A stretch of 38,529 nt of DNA from Cylindrodendrum hubeiense. Taxonomy: Eukaryota; Ascomycota; Sordariomycetes; Hypocreales; Nectriaceae. The translations under genes were made by a program, and so were the position numbers. The notes under the pieces are model-generated. The model was given only the letters and a program-made list of their open reading frames with translations. It was not told the origin of the DNA and ran no database searches. Position 1 is the first letter of the stretch; the number at the start of each line of letters is the position of its first letter. The stretch lies in the NCBI GenBank assembly GCA_014621425.1, contig JAANBB010000393.1, forward strand, positions 1 through 38,529, written 5' to 3'. Positions 1-10,106 of this stretch are shown here, one piece after another.

Positions 1-453
1 CGGCCGGCTGATCAACCGGTGGGCGACACGTCCAGCCAACGGCATCGCGGAGGGAGGCCACACGCTGCCACTGTGGCCGCCTGGGTGTGTGAGCGTGCTC
101 GCGGATGATGACATTGGCGCTACACAGCAGGAAACGTTGGACCCTGCTGGTGTAATCAGGGGCCCCGCAGCCTCCGTCCCGTCACGGGCAATGTAGCCCT
201 CGGTAGGTGCACTGGAATGCGTAACTAGTCGACTCTTCCCCGCCCGAGACATTCCAAACGGCCCATGTTGTCTCTTGTCCCTAGACAAATACTCTACACT
301 ACCGAAGTTGCTTGTTTTTGGTATCATCCGGAGATTATGCAGTCGCTAGATGGGGCACGTGGGCAAGTCATGCTAAGATTGCAGGACGGATGCATCATCA
401 TCATCGCTACATAGATACTAAAATACTAAAATACAAGGGTGCTTTTTGGCTGA
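1..453. other. 3' flank of the thiolase gene, no gene seen
   Basis: No ORF in this stretch resembles a known protein family. It lies downstream of the minus-strand thiolase and presumably holds its 3' UTR and terminator. The A/T-rich stretch just below the stop codon (about 415-440) is a plausible polyadenylation region, which is an inference only. The left edge is GC-rich and unexplained. Confidence 0.4.
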
Positions 454-1934
454 TTACACTTGCTCGTTGACGAACAATCCCGCCATTCCCTGTCCCGTTC
501 CAATGCACATGCTCGTCACCAGGATCTTCTTCTTCGTCCGCCTCAGCTCGCTCAGGCCCGTCACGATCTGTCGAATGCCCGTTGCCCCGAGCGGGTGTCC
601 GAGGGCAATGGCGCCGCCGCGAGGGTTCATCTTCTCTGACGTCAGACCTAGCTTGTCGCGGCAGTAGACGCCCATGGACGCGAAAGCCTCGTTGATCTCT
701 ACGACGTCGACGTCGTTCAGCGAGATGTTGTATGTGGTCAAGAGCTTGGGGATGGCGACACTGGGGCCGATACCCATGATGCGCGGGGCCAGACCGGAGA
801 CGGTCGAGCCGACGTACTTGGCCACGATGGGCTGGCCGAGCTTGATGGCGGTGGATCGCTTCATCAAGAGGACGGCGGCAGCTATTTGAAGCGTTAGCTT
901 GGATACACCAATAATGACCAACAAGGGCCAAGGGAAAACGCTCACCTCCATCTGTGATCTGGCTGGCATTGCCACCAGTGGTGCAGCCACCCCATTGAGG
1001 GAACGCTGATCGGATCTTAGCCAGGCCTTCGTACGTGGTGCCCGGTCGGATACCCTCGTCCTCGGTTAGAGTCACCTCCTTCCACTCTCCGTCGGGACCC
1101 TGGATCTTGGTCTTGATGGGAACAATCTCGTCCGCAAACCAGCCGGCGTTCTTTGCAGCCTCGGCCTTCTGGAAACTCTCGGCGGCGAACTGGTCCATGA
1201 CGTCTCGGTTGACGCCAAAGTCCTTGCTCACGTTCTCGCTCGTCCAGCCCATGGGCTGCATGCAGTCCTCGGCCTCCTGGCTCTGCGAGGTGACAGCCTC
1301 ATCAAAGGGCTGGTCAAGCTTGTCTCCGCCAATAGTCATGTTCTCTGCGCCCAGGGCGATTCCGATCGATATCACGTCGTTGGTGATGGAGTTTGCGATA
1401 TCGGCCGTGGCCTTGAGGCCAGAGGAGCAGAAGCGGTTCACCGATGAGGCAGCGGCGGTGTTGGGGAAGCCAGCGGCGAGGGAAGCGGCGCGGACCTTGT
1501 AGGCGGCCTTGCCATCGGAAACCTAGATGCGACTCTTGGTTAGCAATCTTGCACGAAGCGTGAGAGTCCAGCAGATGACATACGTTACCCAGACAGACAT
1601 CCTCGACCAGGCCGGGATCCAAGTTAGATCGCTCTCGGACCTCCTTGAGCAGGGCATACAGCATATACTCGAGGCTCGAATCCTTGAAGCCACCCTTCTT
1701 GGCCTTGGTGAGAGGAGTTCGAATGGCGAGGGTGATGACGATATCGTCGGGATTCTTGGATTGGCTGCAGGCGCGAGGTCAGTTGCATTGTCCACGCGTA
1801 TTGGCTAGCTTCAACCCCGTATCTCGTCAAATCCGGGGTAATAGCCTAATAGACCCACGCCATACTCACATATTGTTGAGCGATGACCCGGGGGCCAGGT
1901 GCTTCAGGATGGAGCCAATTCGTTCGACCGCCAT
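454..1934 (-). CDS. POT1: peroxisomal 3-ketoacyl-CoA thiolase (acetyl-CoA C-acyltransferase)
   Basis: Catalyses the last step of beta-oxidation, the thiolytic release of acetyl-CoA from 3-ketoacyl-CoA, in the peroxisome. Model: join(454..881, 946..1522, 1584..1764, 1870..1934), 416 aa, all joins in phase; yeast POT1 has 417 aa. The N-terminus has RIGSILKHL at residues 5-13, an exact fit to the PTS2 consensus R-[LIVQ]-x2-[LIVQH]-[LSGA]-x-[HQ]-[LA], which also supports this ATG. The nucleophile Cys is in NRFCSSGL (about C114). Further family marks are GGNASQ, NEAF, GHPLGATG (about H370) and the C-terminal CIGTGQG (about C400). The PTS2 is encoded wholly in the 65-nt first exon. The intron between exons 3 and 4 is 64 bp and begins gtgagc. 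The gene stands alone. A cytosolic acetoacetyl-CoA thiolase is less likely because of the PTS2. Confidence 0.93.
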
Positions 1935-2352
1935 TGTGAGGGTGGATGCAGGGGTATCTTGTGGTGTGTGGAAGGGATAGACAATGCGAGGATGGAATGC
2001 TGGGACCGATCGCGGAAGTTGCGAAAACTGCGGAAGCTGCGAGTAAAGAGGTCAAATCATGGACGAGAACCGAGGTATCGAGGAGGGGGGGCGGGAGCTT
2101 GGGCGGCAGCTCAAGACTTCATCATAGGACGCCCCGGCAACCTGTCGCGGTACTTGCGGCGTCATTCCCCATCGTCGGTGCTCCATAATCGAGCGTGTGG
2201 GGTTGGGCCGAGGCACGTTGCCTGCATGTCTTGTTTCCCGCGGAATCGTCGGGCTTGGCGTCGCCGAGGCACCGACGCGGCTTACCTAAGTCCAAGTAGT
2301 CCTGTAGGTTACCTCAGCAGGAGTACGGAGTAGAGTTGAATGGTTTCTTTCG
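1935..2352. other. upstream region of the thiolase gene
   Basis: This stretch holds the presumed promoter of the minus-strand thiolase gene. ORFs here on the plus strand are low-complexity readings and match no family I recognise. A short direct repeat (gcggaagttgcgaaaactgc and gaagctgcgag-like units) lies near 2010-2045. No further element can be named with confidence. Confidence 0.3.
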
Positions 2353-3094
2353 CACTGCAATTTTAGCACTTTACGGCGAGTTGGGTTGCCCCGCTCTACT
2401 TGCGAGATGCGACAACATAAAAGGTAGGCATTCACTGATTAGCTGATGCCACTAATAAGTCATGGCAGTCGTCCATTTGAGCAGAGCCGCCTGCAAGCGG
2501 GAGCCTGCACTGCAATTTTAGCACTTGCCGTCGAGCTGGATATAAAAGCCAAAGCAGTCTGCCCAGCTGGGTAGAGCAGTATGACTCGTGAGAGCCTCGA
2601 ACTGCACTGCAATTTTAGCACTTCACGGCGAGTTGGGTTGCCCCACTCTGAGATGCGACAAAATATAACAGCTAAGCATGAGAAGCAATCGATGCACTGC
2701 AATATTAGCACTTTACGGCGAGTTGGGTTGTCCTACTCTACTTGCGAGGTGTGATAAAACATAAAAGCCAAAGCAGTCTGCCTCGTGAGAAGCCATCGAC
2801 CTGCACTGCAATACTAGCACTTTACGGCGACTTGGGTTATGCCACTCTACTTACGAAATATAATAAAACATAAAAGCCAAAGCAATCTGCCTCGTAAGCA
2901 GCCATCGACCTACACTGCAATATTAGCACTTTTCGGCGACTTGGGTTACGCCACTCTACTTACGAGGCACGATAAAATATAAAAGCCAAAGCAATCAGTC
3001 TGCCTAGGAAAAAGCCATCTATCTGCACCGCAATTTTAGCACTTTACAGCGAGTTGGGTTGCCCCACTCTGTTTGCGAGATGCGACAACATAAG

Positions 3095-3110
3095 AGGTAG
3101 GTACCTACCT
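3095..3110. repeat. perfect 16-bp palindrome
   Basis: AGGTAGGTACCTACCT is its own reverse complement. It sits inside the last copy of the tandem array, where the first copy has only the aaaggtagg half. It may be an insertion or a local inverted duplication that arose in this copy. Confidence 0.7.
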
Positions 3111-3120
3111 AGATGGCATG

Positions 3121-3148
3121 GTGGCATTCACTGATTAACCGATGCCAC
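3121..3148. repeat. inverted repeat, 7-bp arms, 14-nt loop
   Basis: GTGGCAT at 3121-3127 is the reverse complement of ATGCCAC at 3142-3148. A related pair (ggcat..atgcc) occurs in the first array copy near 2427-2451. The two hairpins therefore bracket the array. Confidence 0.6.
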
Positions 3149-3151
3149 TGG

Positions 3152-3891
3152 CTGACACCCTACGTTACAGCGCCTCTAATGAGTACCACCTATAGAGTTC
3201 TAGGCAGTTGCGTTTTTGTCACAACCCTCGTAGCAGCAGCCCAACCTTGATAATCTGGAGTCTGAGTCGCGAGCGTTCACCTTTTGGGTTTCCTGTTTTA
3301 TTTTGGATTGAACCAACCGGTACCTTGAAATCAGCGTCTTCATTCACATTTGGAGTCATCTTCAGTTATGAGCTACCAAGGATATTTAAGGCGTTGTCGG
3401 ACTCTTGCATGACGGATGTGTGGTTATTCCATTACCCGTATCTTCGTCTAGACCAAATACCCTACCCTACACTAACTTTTACTGCTGGTCGGTTAGATGT
3501 TAACGGTAGAAATGCTCCCAACCAGTATGTGTAGAGAATATATGCACTTCATGAATTATTGTATAGGCAGCTATGTATTTATTGGGCTTGACTGTTTATA
3601 TTTATTCCTCCTCTTTCAAATCATTTATTAAAACCCTGAGGGTGAAGTTTTGGAACAGCAATATCTACTAATTGAGTGGCAAACATGTAAGAAAACACGG
3701 GGTTGACTATGAGAAAGAGGTGATGCGAGGTCATGCAAGGACTGGCTAATTTAAAACATTTACCTATCTCAATGGGCTCACCTCTTTTCTTAATTAAGCC
3801 CTAGCTCACGTTCAATTTTTCTGATTAGAATGTTCTGAATTTTCTCGTCACCGCATAGTTGTGCCTAACTAATCGTCATGGCGTCCAATTT
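3152..3891. other. AT-rich intergenic stretch, no gene seen
   Basis: No ATG-initiated ORF here has recognisable similarity. The stretch around 3540-3900 is A/T-rich. It lies between the repeat array and the permease remnant, and may be the decayed flank of either. Confidence 0.4.
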
Positions 3892-4317
3892 TCATAGCGC
3901 GTATTTGCACAGTGGGCTCTTATCACCCATGTCCGCAAGTTCTTGATCGGTGTATTTGGATCGTATCTATTCCACACTCATCCTACCACCTCTGAGGTTT
4001 ATTCGCCAGAGTCCAAACTCCACCAGAGCAGCAATCATTCCGGCTAGCGTTAGCCCTATGGATGTCCCATACCCGGTTGGATATCTTGGTTTCTCTTCGT
4101 CTTTGTACATGAAACTCCCGATAATGCCGCCAGTGTTCACCACCATGAGCATAAAGCCGATTCCTGCTGCGCGTTTCGTAGGTCCTGCCAGATTCCCCGA
4201 CATCCAGGCTGTGACGTTGGGAGTGATGGGGTGGAATCCAATGCAGCATATAAAGACAGCCGAGTACGACTCCACAACCCTGGCCATTAGACATAGGTAT
4301 CTCTCCGTTCGAGGCAC
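3892..4317 (-). pseudogene. 3' remnant of a Dal5-family MFS permease, with an in-frame stop
   Basis: The minus-strand translation matches only the last two membrane segments and the tail of fungal allantoate/nicotinate-type (Dal5) permeases. It contains PNVTAWMSGNLAG, TKRAAGIGFM, NTGGIIGSFMY and PRYPTGYG. The frame meets TAG at 3967-3969, then continues with IRSKYTDQELADMGDKSP and ends at TGA 3892-3894. KYTDQELADMGDKSP is the usual C-terminal signature of this family, so the TAG interrupts the old reading frame. The first ~350-400 residues expected of a permease (about 500 aa) are absent; upstream lies only ~90 bp before the Fic gene's stop. The 5' limit is uncertain. This is a truncated, mutated relic, not an expressed transporter. 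Confidence 0.8.
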
Positions 4318-4404
4318 TGATGACGTCTTCGAAACTGTCGGTCAGGTCAATTTAGTCAATGTCATGTGCCCTAGTGCGTTTTTGACTATCGCCCTAAATA
4401 CTTC

Positions 4405-5598
4405 TCAATTATCCGTTTTGTTTGCAGCCTTTCCCTTGGTATGCTTGGTATGCTTGCCTGCCAATTTCTTCTTCATCTCTCGAAGTCGGGTCACAGCTCT
4501 CTGCAGAACGAATGTGGCGTATTCGCCATGTCCCTCCATGTCCTGGCTGGCTCGTTTCTTGATACCCATGTACTCAGTCCTTTCCTCGCCCTGCTCCCCG
4601 ATCGGAATAATGATACCAGCATATCGACAAAGAATCGTGTTGAGGATCATGCGACATAACCGGCCGTTGCCGTCCTGGAAGGGGTGGATGGATACAAACT
4701 CGAGGGAGTATTTGGACGCGATAGAAAAGGGGTCGATGGTATTCTGTTTTTCGGCAGTCGCTATATCTTGCGTGAGGTCGTCACACATTTGCTTCATTTG
4801 GGCTGGAATGAAGCTTGGCACTGTGAAATTCGTTGTTCCAGCACCAACAATCACTGTGCGATAAACTCCTCCGTACTTCTCGGGGAGCACATCTGGCATG
4901 TCTGGTTCGACAATCGGGACGCCCTTGGTGAGGATTTTGTGTGTTGTCTTGATCAAGTCCTCGGTGATATCCTGCTTCTCGACGACAAAGGCATGAATCA
5001 GGTATTGAAAGGCCTTTGCATGCTGGACGATCTCGTTTCGACCCCTGAGGATGTACTGGGAGGGCATATCGCGGAGACCTGGCTGTTGGCGGTAGAGATC
5101 AAGCAAAGCAAGTTGATATGAGGTGTCCCTCTCGGAAACCACACCAATGTCCTCCCCAGCAAAGATCCTTTTGCAGAGTTGGACAGTAATGTCCCAGCCA
5201 AGACCTGCCCTCTCAATCATGTTGCTGCCAAAGATCGCTCGTACCATGGTCTCCTCGATTTCATTGGCGATGATACCCTTCTGCGCGTTGTCGGGGGCGG
5301 TGGTTTGGATGGCAGTGATCCAGTTGGTTGCCTTCTCGAAGAGCTTTTTCGGGTCTTGGTCGTATGCGTACTGACGGTAGATGTCGTCGGCGCGGACAGT
5401 CATCGGCACATTCTCTGTATCCCGGTGGGATTGGGATGGCCATGCCTTCGAGATGGTGTTGTGAAGACCCTGTACCATCATGGTTCGTTTTCTTGGGCTG
5501 GACGAGGGCGTGGACGAGGACGCCGAAGTGAGTTCAAGATTGTCGAAAGCGTCGGCAAGGGACTTGCGTTTGCCTCTCATTTCGATGGGAGAAGACAT
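4405..5598 (-). CDS. Fic-domain protein (putative AMP transferase)
   Basis: Single exon, 397 aa. The core motif HPFQDGNGRLCR (residues 305-316) fits HxFx(D/E)GNGRxxR, with His305 as the expected catalytic base and Asp309/Gly-Asn-Gly shaping the metal and phosphate site. Upstream, FGSNMIERAG (about 123-132) fits the inhibitory-helix motif (S/T)xxxE(G/N) except for Arg in the last place, with Glu129 as the likely autoinhibitory residue. The helix therefore lies N-terminal to the Fic core, as in class II Fic enzymes. The start gives a Ser-rich, basic N-terminus (1-45), possibly disordered. The C-terminus is Lys-rich (376-397, KKK, KHTKHTKGK). Fic enzymes usually transfer AMP from ATP to Ser/Thr/Tyr of target proteins; the target here is unknown. 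No membrane segment or signal peptide is seen. Confidence 0.9.
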   Translation of the reverse strand: MSSPIEMRGKRKSLADAFDNLELTSASSSTPSSSPRKRTMMVQGLHNTISKAWPSQSHRDTENVPMTVRADDIYRQYAYDQDPKKLFEKATNWITAIQTTAPDNAQKGIIANEIEETMVRAIFGSNMIERAGLGWDITVQLCKRIFAGEDIGVVSERDTSYQLALLDLYRQQPGLRDMPSQYILRGRNEIVQHAKAFQYLIHAFVVEKQDITEDLIKTTHKILTKGVPIVEPDMPDVLPEKYGGVYRTVIVGAGTTNFTVPSFIPAQMKQMCDDLTQDIATAEKQNTIDPFSIASKYSLEFVSIHPFQDGNGRLCRMILNTILCRYAGIIIPIGEQGEERTEYMGIKKRASQDMEGHGEYATFVLQRAVTRLREMKKKLAGKHTKHTKGKAANKTDN

Positions 5599-5615
5599 GT
5601 TGTTGAAACGATGGC

Positions 5616-5650
5616 TGGAAATTCAGACTTGGAGATGGAAATTCAGACTT
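5616..5650. repeat. 15-bp direct repeat, two copies, 20-bp period
   Basis: tggaaattcagactt occurs at 5616-5630 and 5636-5650. It lies just upstream of the Fic start codon and so in its 5' UTR or proximal promoter. It may be replication slippage or a doubled regulatory site. Confidence 0.6.
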
Positions 5651-7016
5651 GAAGGGGTGAAAATGATTGTGTCGAGGCAAAGTTTTCTAGAACACAGAAG
5701 ACTGCAGCGAGAGATTATGTAGAGGCCAGCCTGTGATTCACGCCCATCAAGGTACGACATTGTTGGGTAGGTAGGTACCTGGTGGGAGAAACTTACCCTT
5801 ACGAAAACTCCCCAAAAGTTTTGATGGTGAGTGGCTGCCTAGTGGGTAGGTTTGCCGAAGTAGAAACTTTTTTTCATCTTCTCGACTGTCTCAACCGGCA
5901 TAATGAATAGCTTAACTCCCATCATTGAACATCACTCGTATAAATATCGTTTAGTGGGTGGTAGTTTCTCGCACTGATACCACGATCTAACCTGGGTAGT
6001 GTAGGATGAAAGTGCCATTCAATCCTATCTGCTGTTGCGCAAGATGGTTCCGGATGGTGGCCATTCTTTCCAATCCAAGGTCCAAAAGCTATATTGGCCC
6101 ATGCTACGTTCCGTTCTGTTAGACTGGAAACTGTACACGGCAGCCATCATTTACTAGACCAATACGGGGACAAATTGGTGTCAAATTTACCATGCTTCAA
6201 ATCAGTAAAAACATGGGTTACTCGTCTTCTGACGCCTAATTGCTCACTGTGACACCATCCATCGTCGATTCCATAGCCTCATACGTCGCTTGTCAATATA
6301 CGGACCGGTTTATGTGTGCATGCCTTTCATCGTCGGCTTTCAATATCTTGTTCTGGTCGGCTTCGTTATTCTCTTTGTCTACGCACCAGGCCTTCTATTA
6401 GACAGAATGAATGAGGGATACAACTGTGGACGATGGACAACTCTCCTTTTTCTATCTATCTAGTAGGGAGGAAGCCAGCTATTTAGACCTGGAGATCCAG
6501 CTGATCCGGATACCCTCGGGTCAATGGCCCCGTTGGAAGCCGTCCATTGAGGTAGGTCCAGGTTCCCTGGCTAAGATTAATCTCTGCGACGGTACGGACC
6601 CGGGCTGCAGAGTCGACTTTTCCTATCAGAACTTGTTGTCAGACACCTTCAGAACATGAGATACTGAGGACGGCAACTGATTAGCGGACGTGGAGGATAT
6701 ATCTTCAGGTAATCTACAGAGCAGACAGTAGGTTCAAGTTAGATATAATGCTACAGAGAGACTTAAATACGTAACTTAGTTCAAGGTATTCACAAATCGC
6801 TACAAAAAGGGTATCTACTGTTATTGCCGTATGGCTGCTCCAGTCTAACCATCACTATATCCGTTATTAGTATTGAGGCATCCCGAGCCACCACCGAAAC
6901 ATTACCCAACCGCTCTAACAGTTTCCCCGTAAGGAAACTCCAAACCGAGATTCCCGCAATGAAGGCCCTGTGTGTCCGAAATCAGACCACAATATAAGCT
7001 TCCAGCCCCAAGCCCA
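5651..7016. other. intergenic region, no convincing gene
   Basis: The region contains the Fic promoter side and the 3' flank of the next minus-strand gene. An 82-codon ATG ORF at 6411-6659 (plus) has no recognisable family, no supporting splice pattern and unremarkable composition, so it is not called. Confidence 0.4.
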
Positions 7017-7898
7017 TCAACTGTTAGCCGGTAGCTCAGCACGCACACTGTGGCCCTGATACTGATTTCCATCAAGTTCCTGGGGACTTAGAGGCGGCTT
7101 TGGCGCATAGGAAGATTGTCGCCAAGCATCATCCATTGGTGTTGGTCCATGCAAGGCAGCAGGTGGCAGTTGGTTGTTCTCCTTCGCGACCCTGTCATTC
7201 TTGCGCGTCTTCCACAGAAGGTATACCACCGCCGCAATAACGATTGACCCAACGCCAACGCCAGCCCCAATCCCTGCCTTTGCGCCAATCGAGAGTCCTG
7301 AAGATGCCCTGGAGGATCCAGAAGTGTCTAGTGCTGAATCGGTTGGTGTCGAGGTCTCGATTGTGGTAGTGCTGGAGGCGGATGTTGTAGTCATTGTTGA
7401 TGATACCCTGATTGTTGAAGTGGCCTCAGGGTTGAACATTGTGCCAACGACGGCGTATTGAGTCGATTCTCGGTCCCATGTCGCCCACACGTCCGGCTCA
7501 GATGGAAGCACATTAAACCTGCCGACGCCACTATCACAGCAGTTCGAATTGTGGTCACAGCAGTATGATGTATCACTGTTTGTGACATTTGAGCAGGATA
7601 TCAAGTCGATTCCTCCTGTGTCCGCGCCTTCGTCTTGTTAGCAAGACCGCTGGAACTGCTTGTAGGGCCGCAACTTACCAAGACAAAACATTGCGCACTC
7701 CGTCGATGCCCATTTATCATCTGTACAGGAGCCTCGCACCGTGTTTCCGTTGGCCCCCAGGCACAACTTGTTAGATAGGCAGACAGAACCCAAGCCTCCT
7801 CCACAACAGACGCTCTCGTCGGCCTCCGGATCACAAGGGAAGTCGTCGGCCTCGTCTCCGTTAGGGTAGTAACACAGGCCGGCAGTGGCAAGAGCCAT
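7017..7898 (-). CDS. Cys-rich single-pass membrane protein (fungal, unknown function)
   Basis: Model: join(7017..7615, 7679..7898), 272 aa, with a 63-bp gtaagt..acag intron. The ectodomain is Cys-rich, with 15 or more Cys in the first ~105 residues (DESVCC, SYCCDHNSNCCDSG) and the fungal CYYPNGDEA opening. A Ser/Thr-rich stalk follows (about 140-180), then a Gly/Val transmembrane helix (about 188-208, GVGVGSIVIAAVVYLLW), a basic stop-transfer (KTRKN) and a Pro-rich tail. This layout recurs in fungal surface or wall-sensor-like proteins, but no function is established. The start is doubtful. The frame is open upstream and reads a good signal-peptide core (LISVFLLICSL) directly before the first ATG at 7898, but no in-frame ATG precedes it. 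A short unseen 5' exon probably supplies the real N-terminus. Confidence 0.72.
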
Positions 7899-8754
7899 TT
7901 GTAAGGAGCAAATTAATAGGAAGACAGAAATGAGCCTGGTAAATGAAACGCACAGTGACCTGAACGAATGGACATGCGAAGCATTTGGGAGAGAACCTGA
8001 AAATATGGAAAAGGGGTCTAGCAGAAAGCGCAGTAGGAAAACCTGGGAGTTCCTTGGCAATGGGGGGCGAAACAGTAGTGAATGATGGGGTTAGTTTCAT
8101 GCATGTTGGTCGTACTTGCATTGCCGTATTGGGCGGCGGCATCTTCTTAATATTAAGAACGGGGCTTTATTTACCAAGCGTAATGCATCAGATGATTTTA
8201 GGCGAGCTAGTACTGCACAATGCAGCTCGGGTAATGTTAGTTCCCGCAACGGAGGAGAATGCGAAGCCGTCCTGGCCCAGGAGATGTGCCGTGGCGGTGG
8301 AATCATAACCAGCCATCACTATGGTGTGTGTAGTCACACATCTCTTTGATTTCGTGACCTTTGTTTTCAGGAATCGCTGACAAGGTAGAGAACACAAATT
8401 TTCGTGCGGACTGTTTGTTGCAGGGTTACAAAATTGCAGGTGGCAGTCTCTGGAGAAAGTTGGCGTTCTGTTGGTCGTGAACAGATTTAACCTTGGTTAT
8501 CATTGCGACCTCTTACTGGTGTGTTGGTTGGGATGTCTCAAAACCACTCCACACCACCACAAGCTCGACTGGGGTTGAGAATCCATCCGTCGCGCTAAAA
8601 TGGAATTGGCTATTGGCTACAGGTCGTTGGACATGGGCTGGAGGATTACGGACCCCGCCATGCTGCCACCTGGAGTGCGTAGATGTGTTTGCGTCTCTCT
8701 TCGCAGTTTGGGTTTCCATTTTCCAGTTCCTGCAATCGACACAGCTTGGCGATC
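7899..8754. other. divergent intergenic region
   Basis: This stretch lies between the start sides of two divergent genes and presumably holds both promoters. The segment near 7899-8060 may contain the missing 5' coding sequence of the minus-strand membrane protein. Overlapping ORFs on both strands (8097-8400, 8490-8830) show no family signature. Confidence 0.35.
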
Positions 8755-9748
8755 ATGGTATCGACATTGGTGCATAAGAAATACGCCTATACTTTGCTGG
8801 CGGGCGTCGCGATCATCGTCCTATTAGCTGGCAACTATGCGTACAACAATCGACTAGGCTGTCAGTTCAAGACTCGAGCTCACCTTGGAAACTTAAAAAC
8901 TAACGTGCGATACAGCGAGCTCCCTCCACGCACCACCGCCGACGTCTCCAACCGTCCTCAAGAAGCAACCTTTCCCTCCGAAGATCTGGCAGAGCTGGAA
9001 GGACGACTCGGAGGACCCGACGGATCGCACAGTCGGCTTTCCCCACCAATGGCGCGTTGTCAATCCGGATTGGCGCTACGAACGCATCACTGACGCAAAT
9101 AACGACGCTTATGTTCGTGACCACTTCGATGGACTCATCTCGGACCTCTTCACAAGCTCTGAGGACCCGATCCTAAAAGCTGATTTCTTAAGGTACCTGG
9201 TACTGTTGCGTGAAGGTGGCGTATGGGCAGACATCGACGTCTATCCCCATCAGCCTGTCTCGAAATGGGTCCCAAAGCAGTACCAAGGTTCGGTGAACCT
9301 AGTCATTGGTATAGAGAATGATCATCACAAAAAGCCCATTTGGCCCGGTTCCCCGTATTCCGTCCAGCTTTGTCAGTACACAGTGCTGGCCAAGCCAAAT
9401 CACCCTGCCATCAAGAAAGTTGTTAAACAGGTGGCCAAAAACCTCAAAAAGTTGCTTGCGTCCAAGGAGCCCGGGGAAGCCGTTTCCTTCGAGGATGTCA
9501 TGGCCACCACCGGACCTTTTGCCTTCACCAAGGTCATTATGGACTACTTCAAGGAGATGACGGGTGTAGAGCATACCGGCGATGAGCTGGACAAGCTTGG
9601 AGAGCCTCGCCTGATTGGCGATGTGTTGGTTCTACCCAAGGATAGCTTCGGCTGGCTGCCTCAGGAGAACACTCATGAGAAAGGAGACGCGACCATCCTT
9701 GTTGAACATTTGTTTATTGGATCATGGCGAGCGGGCCACCCCGGCTGA
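8755..9748 (+). CDS. GT32 (OCH1-like, DXD) glycosyltransferase
   Basis: Model: join(8755..8860, 8916..9748), 312 aa, phase kept across a 55-bp intron with a ctaac branch site and tacag acceptor. The N-terminus is a type II signal anchor: a short basic cytosolic tail (VHKK), then a membrane helix (about 12-27) and a Pro-rich stem. The catalytic domain starts at PPKIWQSWK (about 56-64). The core LKADFLRYL..GGVWADID holds the DXD motif (D141-I-D143), which binds the metal and sugar nucleotide. These features fit GT32 mannosyltransferases of the Golgi. At 312 aa it is shorter than yeast Och1 and closer to other fungal GT32 paralogues, so the exact acceptor and sugar are unknown. It lies tail-to-tail with the next gene. 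Confidence 0.88.
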
Positions 9749-10106
9749 GAGGGCGGAGGATGGTAATGAGAGAATATGGTGAACATCAGCATTGACGAGG
9801 CATGTATCGGCGTTATATCTATTCGGAAAGCTGGGAAGAACAATAAAAAAGAGAACAACAGCGCCGCGTGAGCATATCTTGCTAAATGGGAGAGATTGGA
9901 GGTCAATTAGTGGCTCCTGACTGTAAAGGGTGTATCTAAAAATATATTCTGTGCTCATGTATCAAAGCATTGTAGATGTCTAGTATCACATGTTGTGATC
10001 ATAGAGAAGGTTCTGAATTGTGTGATAGAGTGGCGATGGAATCCACGGGGGATCTCTTCATTAAGGCTCTCTCTCACTACCTACTCATAACCATATTGTT
10101 TCCTAG
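9749..10106. other. convergent 3' intergenic region
   Basis: This 358-bp gap separates the ends of two convergent genes. It is A/T-rich around 9835-9970, as expected for 3' UTRs. Nothing else was recognised. Confidence 0.4.

Larger units (their letters stand above)
2353..3151. repeat. degenerate tandem repeat array, seven copies of ~90-155 bp
   Basis: Seven imperfect copies begin with cactgcaa or caccgcaa followed by TNTTAGCACT-like sequence, at about 2353, 2508, 2605, 2695, 2804, 2913 and 3026 (spacings 155, 97, 90, 109, 109, 113). Each continues with a ggcgaSttgggtt block, an actct block, a gcgag/acgag block and a cataaaag block. Inner copies share agccaaagcaRtctgcc and agccatcgacct tails. 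The first and last copies instead share a tail ending cattcactgatta..gatgccact. Most differences between copies are C/T or G/A transitions, as repeat-induced point mutation would leave. No ORF spans the array. Its function is unknown. Confidence 0.85.

Noticed and set aside
2353..3151. CRISPR-like repeat array
   Set aside because: Repeats are long, imperfect and head-to-tail with no unique spacers, in a fungal genome; a tandem repeat explains it.
3208..3534. 108-codon plus-strand frame
   Set aside because: Begins with TTG rather than ATG, and no recognisable protein.
6411..6659. 82-codon plus-strand ATG ORF
   Set aside because: No family, no neighbouring exons and no compositional support.
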